Shown in pieces: positions 24,560 through 38,229 of a DNA stretch of 64,000 nucleotides (its first letter is position 1; each line of letters opens with the position of its first letter). The position numbers were made by a program, and so were the translations under genes. The DNA is from Icerya purchasi. Lineage: Eukaryota > Arthropoda > Insecta > Hemiptera > Monophlebidae. Under the pieces are notes generated by a model. It worked only from the letters and a program-made list of their open reading frames with translations, was not told where the DNA came from and ran no database searches. The stretch is taken from the NCBI GenBank assembly GCA_039619475.1, contig CM077116.1:175675863-175739862 (forward strand), written 5' to 3'.

Positions 24560-26534
24560 AATATGTATAAGAATAAACTGTGATGGGATATCTCGGTTTT
24601 TTTTTTGGTTTTTTGTTTTAATGAAATAGTATAAAAATTTTGAGCCATGAAAACAGCTGCGACCTCAGAATAATAATCGAGAGTGGAAGAAGTGCTGTAG
24701 TGTATATTGGTAGAACATACGACCTTAGGGTGAATATTAGGAAGTATTGGGAAAAGTGCTGCTTTTTGCGGATTCGTTTTTTAATGTTCTCGCGCAATCG
24801 GATTTCACAAAAATAGGAACCCGCAAAATAATCAAAAAAAAAAAAAAAAAAGTATGGAAGTCTAGAAAAAAGTTTACTTCTAGCGGTAACAATTTAAAGC
24901 GAACCTGATCACACGAAATTGACGTTAAGCTAATGTTTTAATCGCGAAACTTTTTGTTGTCGAAAGATTTTTGACATTCGCATCTGAAAGTCGAGTATAC
25001 AAGAACCCCCAGCAGATACAAGAACTATATTTAAACCGGCATTCTGCACAATGTTTACACGCATATAAACGATATAAATAAGCAAAAAGTTGTTCGTGTA
25101 ATCTCCTTTAGAAGCTGTCACGGGAAGCGTGAATATCTCGGATTTAAAAAATCATATTAGGGAAATATTCGGTAAAGATAGCCTATCTTTTGGCACTATG
25201 TGTATTAGAACTAAATTTTTACCTTATAAAAATAATGTACAGAGGTATTTTTTAAATAATTTTGGCCGGAATTGTATACGGAGTGTAAGTGGGAGGGGAA
25301 ACAAAAGAAGGCAAACTAAAGAAAATAATACAATCGCGACGGCGATGCCTAAATTCCGTCGTACTGGAGGACAGAGTGTCTCCGCTAATTGGTGGAAGGA
25401 TAGATCTCTGAAAATTATGTCTTTTTTTTTTTGTAGGGATTTATGAATGCCTAAAATACATTTAGCCAAACTAAAGAGCGGACAACAAGGAATTCTAAAG
25501 ATATGCTACAAAAGAGGAAAATAAAATAGAACGGTGGAGAGCAAAGTCATGGCTAATGGAGTGGTAAATAGTCCAAGTATTTCGCATATATCCTTCTCTC
25601 TGTTATATCCTTTCTTTAATTATTATTATATTTTACACAAGGTCTTATTTATAAATCTATTGTCTCCATTGTGCGTTTTTGGATTCTGCGTAATTCCCTT
25701 TAGCACTAATAATATTCGAATAATGTAGGATAACATAATTTGCGGAATCTAGTCCTGGACAATAAATGTTGATAAGCGTGACTACGAGCAGTATTGTTCA
25801 GCGCAACTCGCAACTTATTTAAAGGGAAAAAAAGGAAACTTAGAATTTTTTTAGCAGTTACCGTATATCTTTATTGCTGAACCGAAGTAACATTGATATA
25901 AATAACTGTAAAAAAGCCAATGTCGAACCGATTCAAACAAGAATGGGAAAAAATTACCGTTTGTTTTTTCCCGCCTTTTTGTCTCGCCGAAGTTACTAAA
26001 TACCGATCCAGCCAGGTTCTGTTGAAATGTATATATTTTTTCGAAAACTATAGCGGATGGCGTCTGCTCGCGCGCATCTATATTACCAGAGGGTTCTTTA
26101 CTTTTAATTAAACGGATGAAAAATAAGCTGAAAAAGATAGCCGAAAGATTGATAATTTGGAAAAATTAAAATTCGCTGAAGTATCACAAATAAACGATCG
26201 TTAGCTTGAAAAGAGTGAAAAATCGAAATTCTTCGCAACTTCTCCTTGGACAAGTGATGAAAACGAGAAATTTCCAGTAGGAAACATTAAGTAATCGAAT
26301 GAAATTTTTCGAAAAAGACGTCGGAAAAGGAACAACTTTTTAAAGATTGCTCGCTAACTAAGACTAAACGGAAACGGTTAACCCCGAGATGCGCATAAGG
26401 GTAAAAATGACATATTCCAAGTTTTCTAAACGGTAGCTATAATCCGAGTTGTGCGAACGATACCTATTAAGCTTACTGTGTAATCTTATTATCTTATTCC
26501 TTAGGACTAGTAGCGAAATATTTACTATATTAAA
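24560..26534. other. Gene-free AT-rich region
   Basis: A poly-A run lies near 24835-24852. The open frames at 25129-25446 (+) and 25224-25469 (-) oppose each other and show no known domain. Nothing recognised. Confidence 0.35.

Positions 26535-26619
<85 letters not shown>
26535..26619. repeat. (AAT)n microsatellite
   Basis: About 28 uninterrupted AAT units. Translating them gives poly-Ile on both strands, which explains the two open frames there. Confidence 0.97.
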
Positions 26620-26620
<1 letters not shown>

Positions 26621-26947
26621 CAACAAAGTACAATTGTGAAAATACCAAACAAAATTCCATGTAAAGGAAAAGTAAATTATAAACTATTTCAAACGATACA
26701 GAAATTAATAAACAAATTAAATTAGGACTAATTTTTTGATATAAATTGAGCGATGAATAAAAATGATTCTTTCTCTTTAACCACGTCGTTGCATTTGTTT
26801 ACGAAACTTTTCATCCCAGAAAACACTAATAAACTTTTTCCCGATTTTCCTTCCGAGTGTAAAGTATGAAGAACATTGAACAGTCCGACTCTGGGTAGTT
26901 GCCCTTGTTGACTATAATATAGCACAAATGTGTAGAAGGGCAAAAAA

Positions 26948-27535
26948 AACGTTTTTTTTTCTTTTTTTTTTTTTTGTCACGTTAACGAGGAACTTTAGAA
27001 GAACTACAGAGAGATGAGCCAATAGAATCAGATATTGCGGAAATGAAACAACTAAGGAAAAATGACAAAGAAGGAATCGATAGGATTTAAGAAAGGGGCA
27101 GGAAGACCAAATATTTGAGCATAAAAACCTGACCGTTCCGTTGCGAGCGAAGGACATTCCAAAAGGATGCGGCTAAAATCACAAGGGGGCTTTGTCGTTC
27201 GGATGAAGAGGACAATACGAAGAAGATGCAAGTGCGAAACGAAAGCGAGACGAAGGTAATAGAGAATGATTGAAACGCAAACGAATAATCGAAACGATAA
27301 CAGAACGACGAACCAAAGGAAAGAGTCACGACTGGTAGGAGGGAACAACACTGGGTTGTACACAGAGGTAGAAGGATCGTGTATTGGAAAAGGATGAAAC
27401 ATAAAAGTTAAACCAGACTCTAAAATGGTATTTTCGACAAAGAGAAAGGAGATTAGACCCTGGAATTTTGAAAAGTAAATTAGCGAGGAAGCAGCAATTC
27501 GGGAATCCGCCGTAAAAAAAAAAAAAAAAGAACAT
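26948..27535 (-). mobile_element. RNase H-bearing LINE family, 3' end copy 1, minus strand
   Basis: Read on the minus strand, a decayed copy of the RNase H C-terminus (GFPN...FLANLLFKIPG, from the GIPGNE-ADSLA type motif) is followed by a Phe/Leu-rich linker. Next comes ILLECPSLATERSGFYAQIF, the Cys-bearing end of I/Jockey-type LINE ORFs, and then LPAPFLNPIDSFFVIFP. A poly-A tail, seen as T runs at 26951-26976, ends the element. The same 3' region recurs at about 46.1-46.7, 48.9-49.2, 58.3-58.6, 60.0 and 60.4-61.7 kb, and the copies help to read one another. Confidence 0.65.
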
Positions 27536-27539
27536 AAAA

Positions 27540-29170
27540 TAATAGATCATTTTAAATTTAGGCATACTGAAGACACGTATTTGTTGCACGCAACGAACTT
27601 TAATAAAAAATCAGGCTAAAAATGAATTTACTCAAACGACTAGGGAATCAAAAAAAAAAAAAAAAAAAAAAAACAAAACAAAAAAAAAACCTTCTCACTA
27701 ATACACAGAACAAAAAAACAGGTATCGTGGAACCCGCTTGAGACGAAATGCGAATTTAGTTCGCAACTACATTTTATTCGAATAATAAAATAATCGGAAC
27801 AGTTCGCTTAATACTCGAAAATTCTGTGTATTCCCTCTAGGGATTCAATATTTTTCACGAACTCCGATAGTTGACTTTTCACGAAAAAAAGAAGCGGAAA
27901 TAGAATTTCCGATATTATTTTATTACGAGTTACTTAGGGCGAAAATACCAGAAGATGCCATTAGTAACCGTTGCGGGATAAAATGCACCGGCTTTAAATC
28001 AACATCAATATGTTCCACGGATTCATTTATTGTTGTGGAGCAGATTTCAGCTCTATATTCATAATTTTTTTTTTTTTTTTTTTTTTTTGGCATAAGAAAT
28101 GATCAAAAGTCGATATTTCTGTTAAACACTTACGTGTAAAAGCTTTTGAATTTTTTTTGTTGGGGGGCGCAATGTTTTTGATAATCACAATTTTTCGTCA
28201 ACCGATAGAAATTATACAGTTTTATGTAATCCGCTTTCAATGATATTCGTCGCAATAACCGGTAAGATAACCAATTTTCACTGCTGTAAATGGATAAAAA
28301 ATCAAAATCAGGACGTGCGTACGCTCATTCGTGACAGTTTATAAATTTAGTGGAACAAAATGTGTGGGTCAGTTGAAAACTAACGGAGTTAAAAGTGAAA
28401 CATTTTATGGAATTCACTGAATTTTAAACGAAGAAAAAACACATCGAAGTAAAGATTAAAAAAGTAATAACAGAAATGATTTATAATATAAATAACAAAA
28501 TGTGCAAATAATCAAACGCTACGGAAGTTTTGCATGTACACATATTTATTGTTACATATACTCGTGTTGTTACATATACGCGTATAAAATTAGTACACGC
28601 AATCTGCAGTGTTTGATTATCTGCACATTGTTCAAGTGCGTCGCCAGCCGACATGCCAGGAGTGGTGAGGGGGGTAAGATGATAGAAAGAGGATATGAGT
28701 TAAGGGGAAAAATAAAATTTATAAGTTGTAAAGGTTTAATATTTTATTAAACAAGAATAAAATCGTTAATTAAAACACATAATTTTCGTGGGTTTCTGGT
28801 AAATTATTCTACTACTTCATTATAAAAGTCTTTCAAATTGCCCATGATTACGCACCTATGAATACTCATCATGGCCAGTTGATTAATAAGTTTCAAAGCT
28901 CCAGGGCCTACCCACCGCTGGCGACGGCTATGACATTGTTATTTGTATGATTTCTATGTTATAATCTTTACTTTAATGTACCTTTGTTTTTTTTGTTTTG
29001 TTTTTTTTTGATTCCCCGTTTAAAATTGATATTGCATTCCATAAAAAATTTCATTTCTAACGCCGTTGGTACTAAACTGACGCGCAGTTTCTTCTTTTTC
29101 GGACTCATTGATAACAGATAATTGACTTATGGTGACTATAATAAAATACGAATACTTCGGATTTTAATGA
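27540..29170. other. Gene-free spacer with poly-A/T runs
   Basis: A-rich sequence at 27650-27690 and poly-T at 28063-28088 could be old retroposon tails. No coding sequence is supported. Confidence 0.4.
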
Positions 29171-29184
29171 ATTTAAAAGTGTAA

Positions 29185-30130
29185 AACAGCAGCATCCAAG
29201 CGAGTTTCAGGAAAGGTTTCCCGTGAAATAACCAATCTTTTGGGCATAGGAAAATCAACTGTTAACGACGTAATACATAAATGGAAGATTCCAGGTAGCC
29301 TAAATGATAAACCGGTTTTTGGAAGGCCGCCGAAAACAACAAATCGTGTCGATAAAGTGATTAAAAGAAAGGCAAAAAAAATGCTGCGATCGTTGCACGT
29401 GAATTCGTGAAAATTTGACTGACATTAGCCGAAGTACTGTTTCACGTAGACTGAGAACAGTGGGACTTTTTGAACGCGTTGACGTTAAAAAACCATCGAT
29501 CGGTAAAAAAAAGAAAAGTAAGAGAGCCGGATTGATTGGAAAAAAATGCTGTTTTCTGACGAAACGTAAAATCAATTGGTTTTTAAAGTATGATGTTCGA
29601 CGGCCAATATATAGAAACGATTCGCGATATCAAAAACACCAACTGTAAAGCATGCTGGAAGTAGTGTAAACGCTTTGGCGTGCATTTTCATGGAAAAGCG
29701 TCGGTCCAATTTTCAAAATTGAAAGTATGATTTATGTATAGAGATATTTCATCGGAATTATACCCGCGTGAAACTTACCTCGAGGATGGATTTTTCAACA
29801 AGACAATGATGATCGTAGACATCGATCGCGCAGCTCCTTCAGAAGTTTTTCAGTAGAAAAAAAAATTCGAGTTTTAGAATGGCCAAATTAATCTCCAGAC
29901 TTAAATCCTATAGAACATTTATGGCAAGAGCTAAAAGTAAAATTAGGAACTGAAAATTGTCCCAAAACAAAGATGTTCTGCGGGAAAAAGTGCAAGAAGA
30001 GTGGAGAAATATGCCTCAAGTTAGAATCATCAAACTAATCAAATCGATGCCGCACCGATGTAATAGCTTCAAAGGATATAGCACTACCAAGTATTGATAG
30101 AAATATATCGTTTATCACACCTCCATGGAG
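29185..30130 (+). mobile_element. Tc1-like (DD34E) transposon remnant
   Basis: A decayed transposase is read over several frames. An N-terminal paired-type helix-turn-helix is visible at about 29230-29370 (GKSTVNDVIHKWKIPGSLND, then FGRPPKTTNRVDKVIKR). DISRSTVSRRLRTVGLFERV follows at 29420-29480. The catalytic region holds IFQQDNDD (about 29800) and SPDLNPIEHLWQELKVKLGT (about 29895-29955), the classic Tc1 Asp/Glu motif. Multiple stops and frameshifts make it non-functional. Clear terminal inverted repeats were not found. Confidence 0.88.
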
Positions 30131-30773
30131 AATGTTTTTTGTTATGTTTGTTATAAATAATTAATAATAATTTGATAAAATGTTCGCATTTTCACTCTGC
30201 ATTTTGTTTTTTTTCATTATTAAATCATAAAATTATGTTTGGCTGGATACTTCACAACTTTATTATTATTTGTTAAAAGAATGCACCAAAACCGGAAAAT
30301 AACAAACACTAAAGTGTCGTCACAGTGAACTCTCTAGGATAGTAAACCTTTAATGCAGGCTGCTCGCTTTTATTGCGACCTCGCGAATTGAGTAGGATTC
30401 AAGAGCACCGTTTCCGTAATAGTCGGATTGCCTCGAGCCGTTCGAGTAAATATTTCGACTTCAACGTCGCACGTAAAATTAATGACCGACTTTTACCATA
30501 TGACACATGCATACATATACGGTTAAATATTTCAATCGTGTTCGTACATACGGGTTTGTAGGTGTGCGCGACTGTGTTGCCTGTGTTTGTTTATCTCGTT
30601 TAAGTTTTCCTTTCTTATCACTGTCAGAACCCGTGTAAATTGTTTATCATTAAGTTTTTATCTATCAATGCTTTCGCGTCTACTCTCATTAACCTACGGT
30701 CATCTAAATATGCAAATTAGCGACTTGTTGTATATAAGCCCGCGGTTTGCTTATCAATTTATCCATATATACA

Positions 30774-30852
<79 letters not shown>

Positions 30853-31608
30853 TACACATACATATTTATACTTTAATATGTAAATTATCTTTCACACAAA
30901 AATAGCTTTCCTCGTCAAAGCAAAGAGATACACGACTACGCAAAAAAAAAAGCCGGAATTTCAATTTAATTTTCTCGTAAAATTCGTCGAATTAATTCCT
31001 CATCCCGTCCAGATGTTCCTCTGCACCGGGAAAGATGACGCCATCGCGTTAATGTAAACATTGGCCATGGTGGAACGATGATGGAATCAGTGCGGTCATG
31101 CGTTCGCTATACTCTCTATACGTGCGTATTTGTGTGCGCACTATGTGCCATTTCGTTACTGCTTCGCTACTGCCTGCTGCATTGAGTCGGTAATTTCGTT
31201 ACGGTTGTTGAACACGACCCGAACTGACCAAAGTCGAGGACGTCTCGAACGAGACACGACATTTGCCGCGAAGTGGGGGATGGGTTGTGAGTGACCGAGA
31301 ACGATCCATCGTCGAGAGCGAAGGAGATAGCTGACGCTTGGCGACAACTATTACGTTATTATATTAATAATCTTTCGCTAACGCGGCCATTTTGTAATTT
31401 TCCCATTCTGCAGTGCATGTCTATAGGAGTATTTGCTAATTTAATGATGTTCCACTCGGCAAAAAACAAAACTTCAGCTAATTCGGATCATTACGTGTGT
31501 TCTCGCATGTAATCGTAGAATGCGACATAGTGCGTGTTCTTCCGATTTCTCATATCTTCGTTGATTAATATGAGAGGAAAAAAATAAAACTGACCAAAAA
31601 AAAAACAA
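30131..31608. other. Gene-free region with CpG-richer patches
   Basis: Patches near 30370-30480 and 31010-31330 are less AT-rich. Frames at 30373-30561 (+), 31156-31347 (-) and 31291-31512 (+) show no known domain. The patches could be regulatory DNA or non-coding exons, but nothing proves it. Confidence 0.3.
30773..30851. repeat. (ATCT)n followed by (TA)n microsatellite
   Basis: About eight ATCT units pass into a TA run of more than twenty units. Confidence 0.93.
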
Positions 31609-34270
<2,662 letters not shown>

Positions 34271-34276
34271 ATTTAT

Positions 34277-35250
34277 TAGTAGAGTAGGGGGGCATAGTGA
34301 GGTAGTAACAAAACTCTAAATAATCCAGAAAATCCGGAAGTAAATTTACAATTTGGATTTTTTTGGATGAAAGATTCACCAAAAAGTTATTTTTTGACGT
34401 CCCCTGAGCAAATTGTGCCTTTGCCGAAGGAAAACCGTACGACGCAGAGGGTTTGTAAGACGAAGAGGGAAAACAGCAACCCTTACAAAATCACCCTAGA
34501 AAAATGAGCTTGTTGCATTGAAGGCTACCCCCCCCCCATGAGAGCAAAGAAATGAAAAGAAAGGTCACCAAAACTATATCGATTTAAGCGCTAATAAACT
34601 AAATAACAAGTGGAACAAAATAGTAAAAAAAAACAAAAAAAAATAAAGGAAACCGTAGATGATGAAGATGTTGAATACATTTACTGCGATTATTTATGAT
34701 CACAGTCTACGGAAGGTTGGATACGATGCGTAAAGTGCAATCGTTGGGCAAAGGAGAAGATGATAAAGATGACGAAATCATACACATATATGTGCCGTGG
34801 GCGTTGTTGATTAAAGTTAATTCATTTATGTTTTCAAATTTGAAGAAAATTTTTTTATTTTGTTTTAAGAAGAAAGATGTTAATTTATTTTATATTTTGA
34901 AATTTTAAGCAAAAATTGGTTAATTTTGTTTTAAGAAACTTACAACGATTAAAAGTTGTGTATTCTGATTACAAGAAACTGTTAAAATATAATTTCTATA
35001 AAAATGGCCCATCGGGTACCCCACTTTACCCCGCCGTACGCGGCAAAGTAGGGTAAACTTCACTCTGTGAATGTATTTCGTTCCGTTAGCTAAACTGTTA
35101 CTAATAAAATAGAAAATGGCATGCCAAACAATGATAGACATACTGTAAAACCATAAAAAGCTTTGATAGTCCACCGAATGCCGTTGTTAGCTAAAAAAAT
35201 ATCCATAACATCTAAGATACCTTACTATGCCCCTCTCTCTCGCCTACTAA
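34277..35250 (+). mobile_element. Internally deleted pogo/Tigger-like DNA transposon
   Basis: Both ends carry a matching inverted terminal sequence. The left end reads TTAGTAG...GGGGCATAGTGAGGTAG at 34277-34304. The right end, on the minus strand, reads TTAGTAGG...GGGGCATAGTAAGGTA from 35250 down to 35216. Inside, 34400-34500 reads TSPEQIVPLPKENRTTQR, matching the linker behind the DDE domain in Tigger/jerky-type transposases. Residues around 34720-34780 read GWIRCVKCNRWAKE, like the Cys-rich C-terminal motif of these proteins. The helix-turn-helix and catalytic domain are missing, so the copy is a deletion derivative. A second small inverted repeat lies at 35018-35055. Confidence 0.7.
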
Positions 35251-35529
35251 AGAAAAAGTTACAGTTGTAAAGTGAAATTTAATTTTTTAAACTTGGAATG
35301 TGAATTCATACTTGCCGCCTATGTTCGATTTCAATAAATATTCAAGAGAACTGTACATTGTAGGCTGCTTTTATAGCTGACGTGATAAAAGATTATTTTT
35401 CATGTTATTTATCGCTTTTCGAAGAAACATATTTGGCCTAGCTCTAAAGTGTTCGTATCCACGATATTTTTTCATCGAATTTTCTCCGTTTCATTAAAAG
35501 TTTCGCTAGTCTTAAAAAATTAAACATAC

Positions 35530-35747
35530 CCTTGACAGAGCGTCGGGGATTGTGATGAAGTTAAGGTTCACAATGTACTAAGTCTAATGGATCTGATGAG
35601 AATACTGGGCCAGGTCCTATCTACTTGGGATCCGCCTTTACTTTCCCAGATTTCTCTGTTACCCAATTATTTCAGGCTAGGTAAACCTGGGAGCGATTCG
35701 GATCTGGAACGAGACAAGTCTCGAACCCGTGTCCTCTGGTTTAGTCC
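35530..35747 (-). repeat. tRNA-derived SINE, family 1, copy 2
   Basis: This copy is similar to 1311-1567. It retains the better pol III B box (minus strand GGGTTCGAGACTTG, at about 35718-35731) but has lost the A-box head beyond 35747. Confidence 0.65.
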
Positions 35748-36168
35748 TACTAATTTCACTTTGTCGGAACTCGGAAAGCACGAGCCTTATTGTATAGAGC
35801 TGTCATAATATGTTCTTAGATATCTCATGGAAATTGGGATTTTTTCTTCGAGGCTTCCAATAAATTATTTTCACGCTTAATTTTAATCACCTTTTCATTT
35901 GATTTTCATATTAGCCGTTATTATCATTATTCACACACACGCACATATATTAATTACAACGTAATTCTTAGGCTACCCTCCATTCGAAAAAATGTCCCAA
36001 TTTTATGTAACGTTTGTTATATTTTATAGGATTTTTGTTATTGTTATTTAAAAAATATCACAATTTTATGTAACGAAACATGTAACGAAAAATGTAATGA
36101 AACAATATATCTTAATTTTATGTAATGAAAGTTAAATGTTAGGATAGGATTTTTGTGATTATGTTTTG

Positions 36169-36500
36169 TTTTTAACCGACTTCAAAAAAGGAGCAGGTAT
36201 TCAATTCGACTGTATTTTTTTTTTTATGTGTGTTACCACAGAACTTTCTTCTAGATGAACCGATTTTGATGATTCTTCTTTTATTTGAAAGGTGGTGTTT
36301 GTCATGTAGTCCCATTTAAATTTGATCAAGATCTGGCCGGTAGTTTTTGAGTTATCCTTAATAGTAATGCGAGAGATTGAAGCTTTTTGGATGCTTTTCA
36401 TTCATGATTGTTTTCACCGCCGTCGGGTTAGATTTATTGACTTAAAATACTATAAATTTGCCAAATTACCATGGAAATGTAGCTTTTGATGTTTTCACAC
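36169..36500. repeat. Dispersed insect repeat with AACCGACTTCAAAAAAGGAG end
   Basis: The segment begins at about 36174 with TTAACCGACTTCAAAAAAGG, a sequence I recognise from memory as a common dispersed repeat end in insect genomes. On the minus strand, 36401-36201 reads ESSKSVHLEESSVVTHIKKK, also a recurrent piece of that repeat. Its transposon class is not known to me. Confidence 0.5.
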
Positions 36501-36569
36501 CGTGGAAATAAATGTTCTTCTTAAAATGTTTTAATTTAATTGAATAAAAATGCACTAAAAAGTAACGAA

Positions 36570-37003
36570 ATAAAATGCTTTTTTACAAAAAATAAATATC
36601 GATACTTGAAGATTTATTATAAAAATTTAAAAATGCACTAAAAAGTAAAAAATAATTACTCCCGATTAGAAAATAAATATATATATCAGAGTGATATACC
36701 CTTAAAGGTGATATCGTAATTCTTAACATTAATTTTTTGGAGTTGGCATCAAATTCATATTAAAAGAATAATTAAAAACTGCGTTAAATGTTGATTAAAT
36801 TATTCCTAACATGAATTTAATTCCAACTCCAAAAAGTTAATGTTGTATAAGAATTACGATATCACCCTTAAGGTATTATATCACTCTGATATATATATAT
36901 TTTCTAATCGGGAGTAATTATTTTTTACTTTTTAGTGCATTTTTAAATTTTTATAATAAATCTTCAAGTATCGATATTTTTTTTTTGTAAAAAAGCATTT
37001 TAT
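36570..37003. repeat. Large foldback, about 434 bp, arms about 200 bp
   Basis: The left arm starts ATAAAATGCTTTTTTAC (36570) and the right arm ends with its reverse complement (about 37003). Internal blocks pair in order, for example TACTCCCGATTAGAAAA with TTTTCTAATCGGGAGTA, GGTGATATCGTAATTCTTA with TAAGAATTACGATATCACC, and GGAGTTGG with CCAACTCC. The unpaired centre is near 36780-36790. It lies inside copy B of the TA-associated repeat. It is probably a foldback or MITE-type element. Confidence 0.85.
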
Positions 37004-37114
37004 TCTTTTTGTGTTGATGCCAGTAAGAATTACGTTGTAAATTTTGATCATTTTATACAAAGTATAGAAGAGAAAGAGACATAAATAAAAGCAAGCGAGG
37101 CCAAAGTGGCCGAG

Positions 37115-37115
<1 letters not shown>

Positions 37116-37147
<32 letters not shown>
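37116..37147. repeat. (TA)n microsatellite
   Basis: Uninterrupted TA units at the 3' edge of repeat copy B. Confidence 0.9.
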
Positions 37148-37148
<1 letters not shown>

Positions 37149-37149
37149 C

Positions 37150-37930
37150 AGGTATAATAAATAGTTTTCATACAGTTTATTTCAGGAAAATAAAAAGCCT
37201 TTTGTTTACTTCATATTAATTTGCTCTTTTTTTTTCTTTTCTTTTCAATTTCTTGATTATAAAAGAACAACACAAATTCGTGGCTTGCGCGTGCAAGGAG
37301 GTTACAAAACATTGAACAAATATACAACTAAAATAAAACAGATATGTTCGCCCTATAAATAAAAATTAACAATAGATGATTAACTACCTGTACACGATCT
37401 CATTTTATCACGCGCGTGCGTGAACGTCTTCAGACGCACACACTCGTGCGAGTATTACGTGGGCGTTTGCGCGTGTGTGGGTGGATAACATGTTTTACAC
37501 ATCTATGAATATGCGAGCACACAGTAAAAAGATCTGTGCATGTATCTTTTAAAATCATGTCCACTTAAATGTACTATATTCACTAACACGTAGACACAAA
37601 ACGCATAGATACTGCACAATTAGTCAGCACTAATAGCGAGAACAATAAAAATCTGTCAGCAGCCCAATGATAATTATAGTGGCGATGACTTAACAGTGCA
37701 TATTAATCGACTGTGCTTGTTAAAATATTCATCTGAAACCGAATTCTGAGGTATAGCGTAATGGTGTCCGACGATTAAATTAAAAAATTTTGCACCTGTT
37801 TAGATTTCATTTCGGCCGTTAGTCGGAACCAGGCGCGAGCCAATTCTGCGACTGATTTGATGCGAAAGCTAGTGTTGGGCACTCAACTCACACAACGGGC
37901 ATATTTGCCCTGTGAGATCCACAACTTATT
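37150..37930. other. Gene-free spacer
   Basis: A CA/GT- and CG-punctuated stretch lies near 37400-37500. No gene is supported. Confidence 0.35.
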
Positions 37931-37939
37931 CTTTAAAAT

Positions 37940-38225
37940 AAAAAAAATAAAATAAAAAAAAAAAATAAAAAAAAAAAAAATTTTCGCTTTTTATTTAATG
38001 CAGTCCGAAATTAATTGTTTTTTGACGAGGGCACATTTTAAATCATCGGTAAACGTAACCGATTTGGAAATAACGTTTTGGAATGTATTTTTTTTCCCCC
38101 CAGTGCGTCCACTATGGACTTCAACCGAGCGAAAAATGAAATTTTTGGAAGTTTCAATGTGCTGCTGCAGTAGGATTCGAACCAAAGCACCATAACGAAA
38201 CACCATTGCCTATCCGACAGCACTA
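37940..38225 (-). repeat. tRNA-derived SINE candidate, family 2
   Basis: On the minus strand an A-box-like TAGTGCTGTCGG (about 38211-38200) is followed 30 nt later by a perfect B box GGTTCGAATCC (about 38180-38170). A non-tRNA body ends in an A/T-rich tail (37940-37985). It is not a tRNA gene, because no acceptor stem or credible anticodon arm forms. No second copy was seen in this window, so family status is inferred. Confidence 0.5.
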
Positions 38226-38229
38226 CGGT

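Larger units (their letters stand above)
35949..37115 (+). repeat. TA-associated repeat, copy B, split by nested insertions
   Basis: The 5' half of the family matches at 35949-36168, with local reduplication of an AATTTTATGTAACG unit. The 3' half resumes at 37022-37115. The roughly 850 bp between them are foreign and hold a different dispersed repeat and a large foldback. A TA tract (about 37116-37147) follows. Confidence 0.65.

Noticed and set aside
26364..26664. Open frames encoding long Ile runs on both strands
   Set aside because: They are translations of the AAT microsatellite.
30727..30740. TATATAAG as a core promoter
   Set aside because: It lies beside ATCT/TA microsatellites where such matches are frequent, and no plausible exon follows.
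38160..38225. Possible tRNA gene on the minus strand
   Set aside because: A perfect B box is present, but there is no acceptor stem pairing or convincing anticodon arm. A SINE head explains it better.
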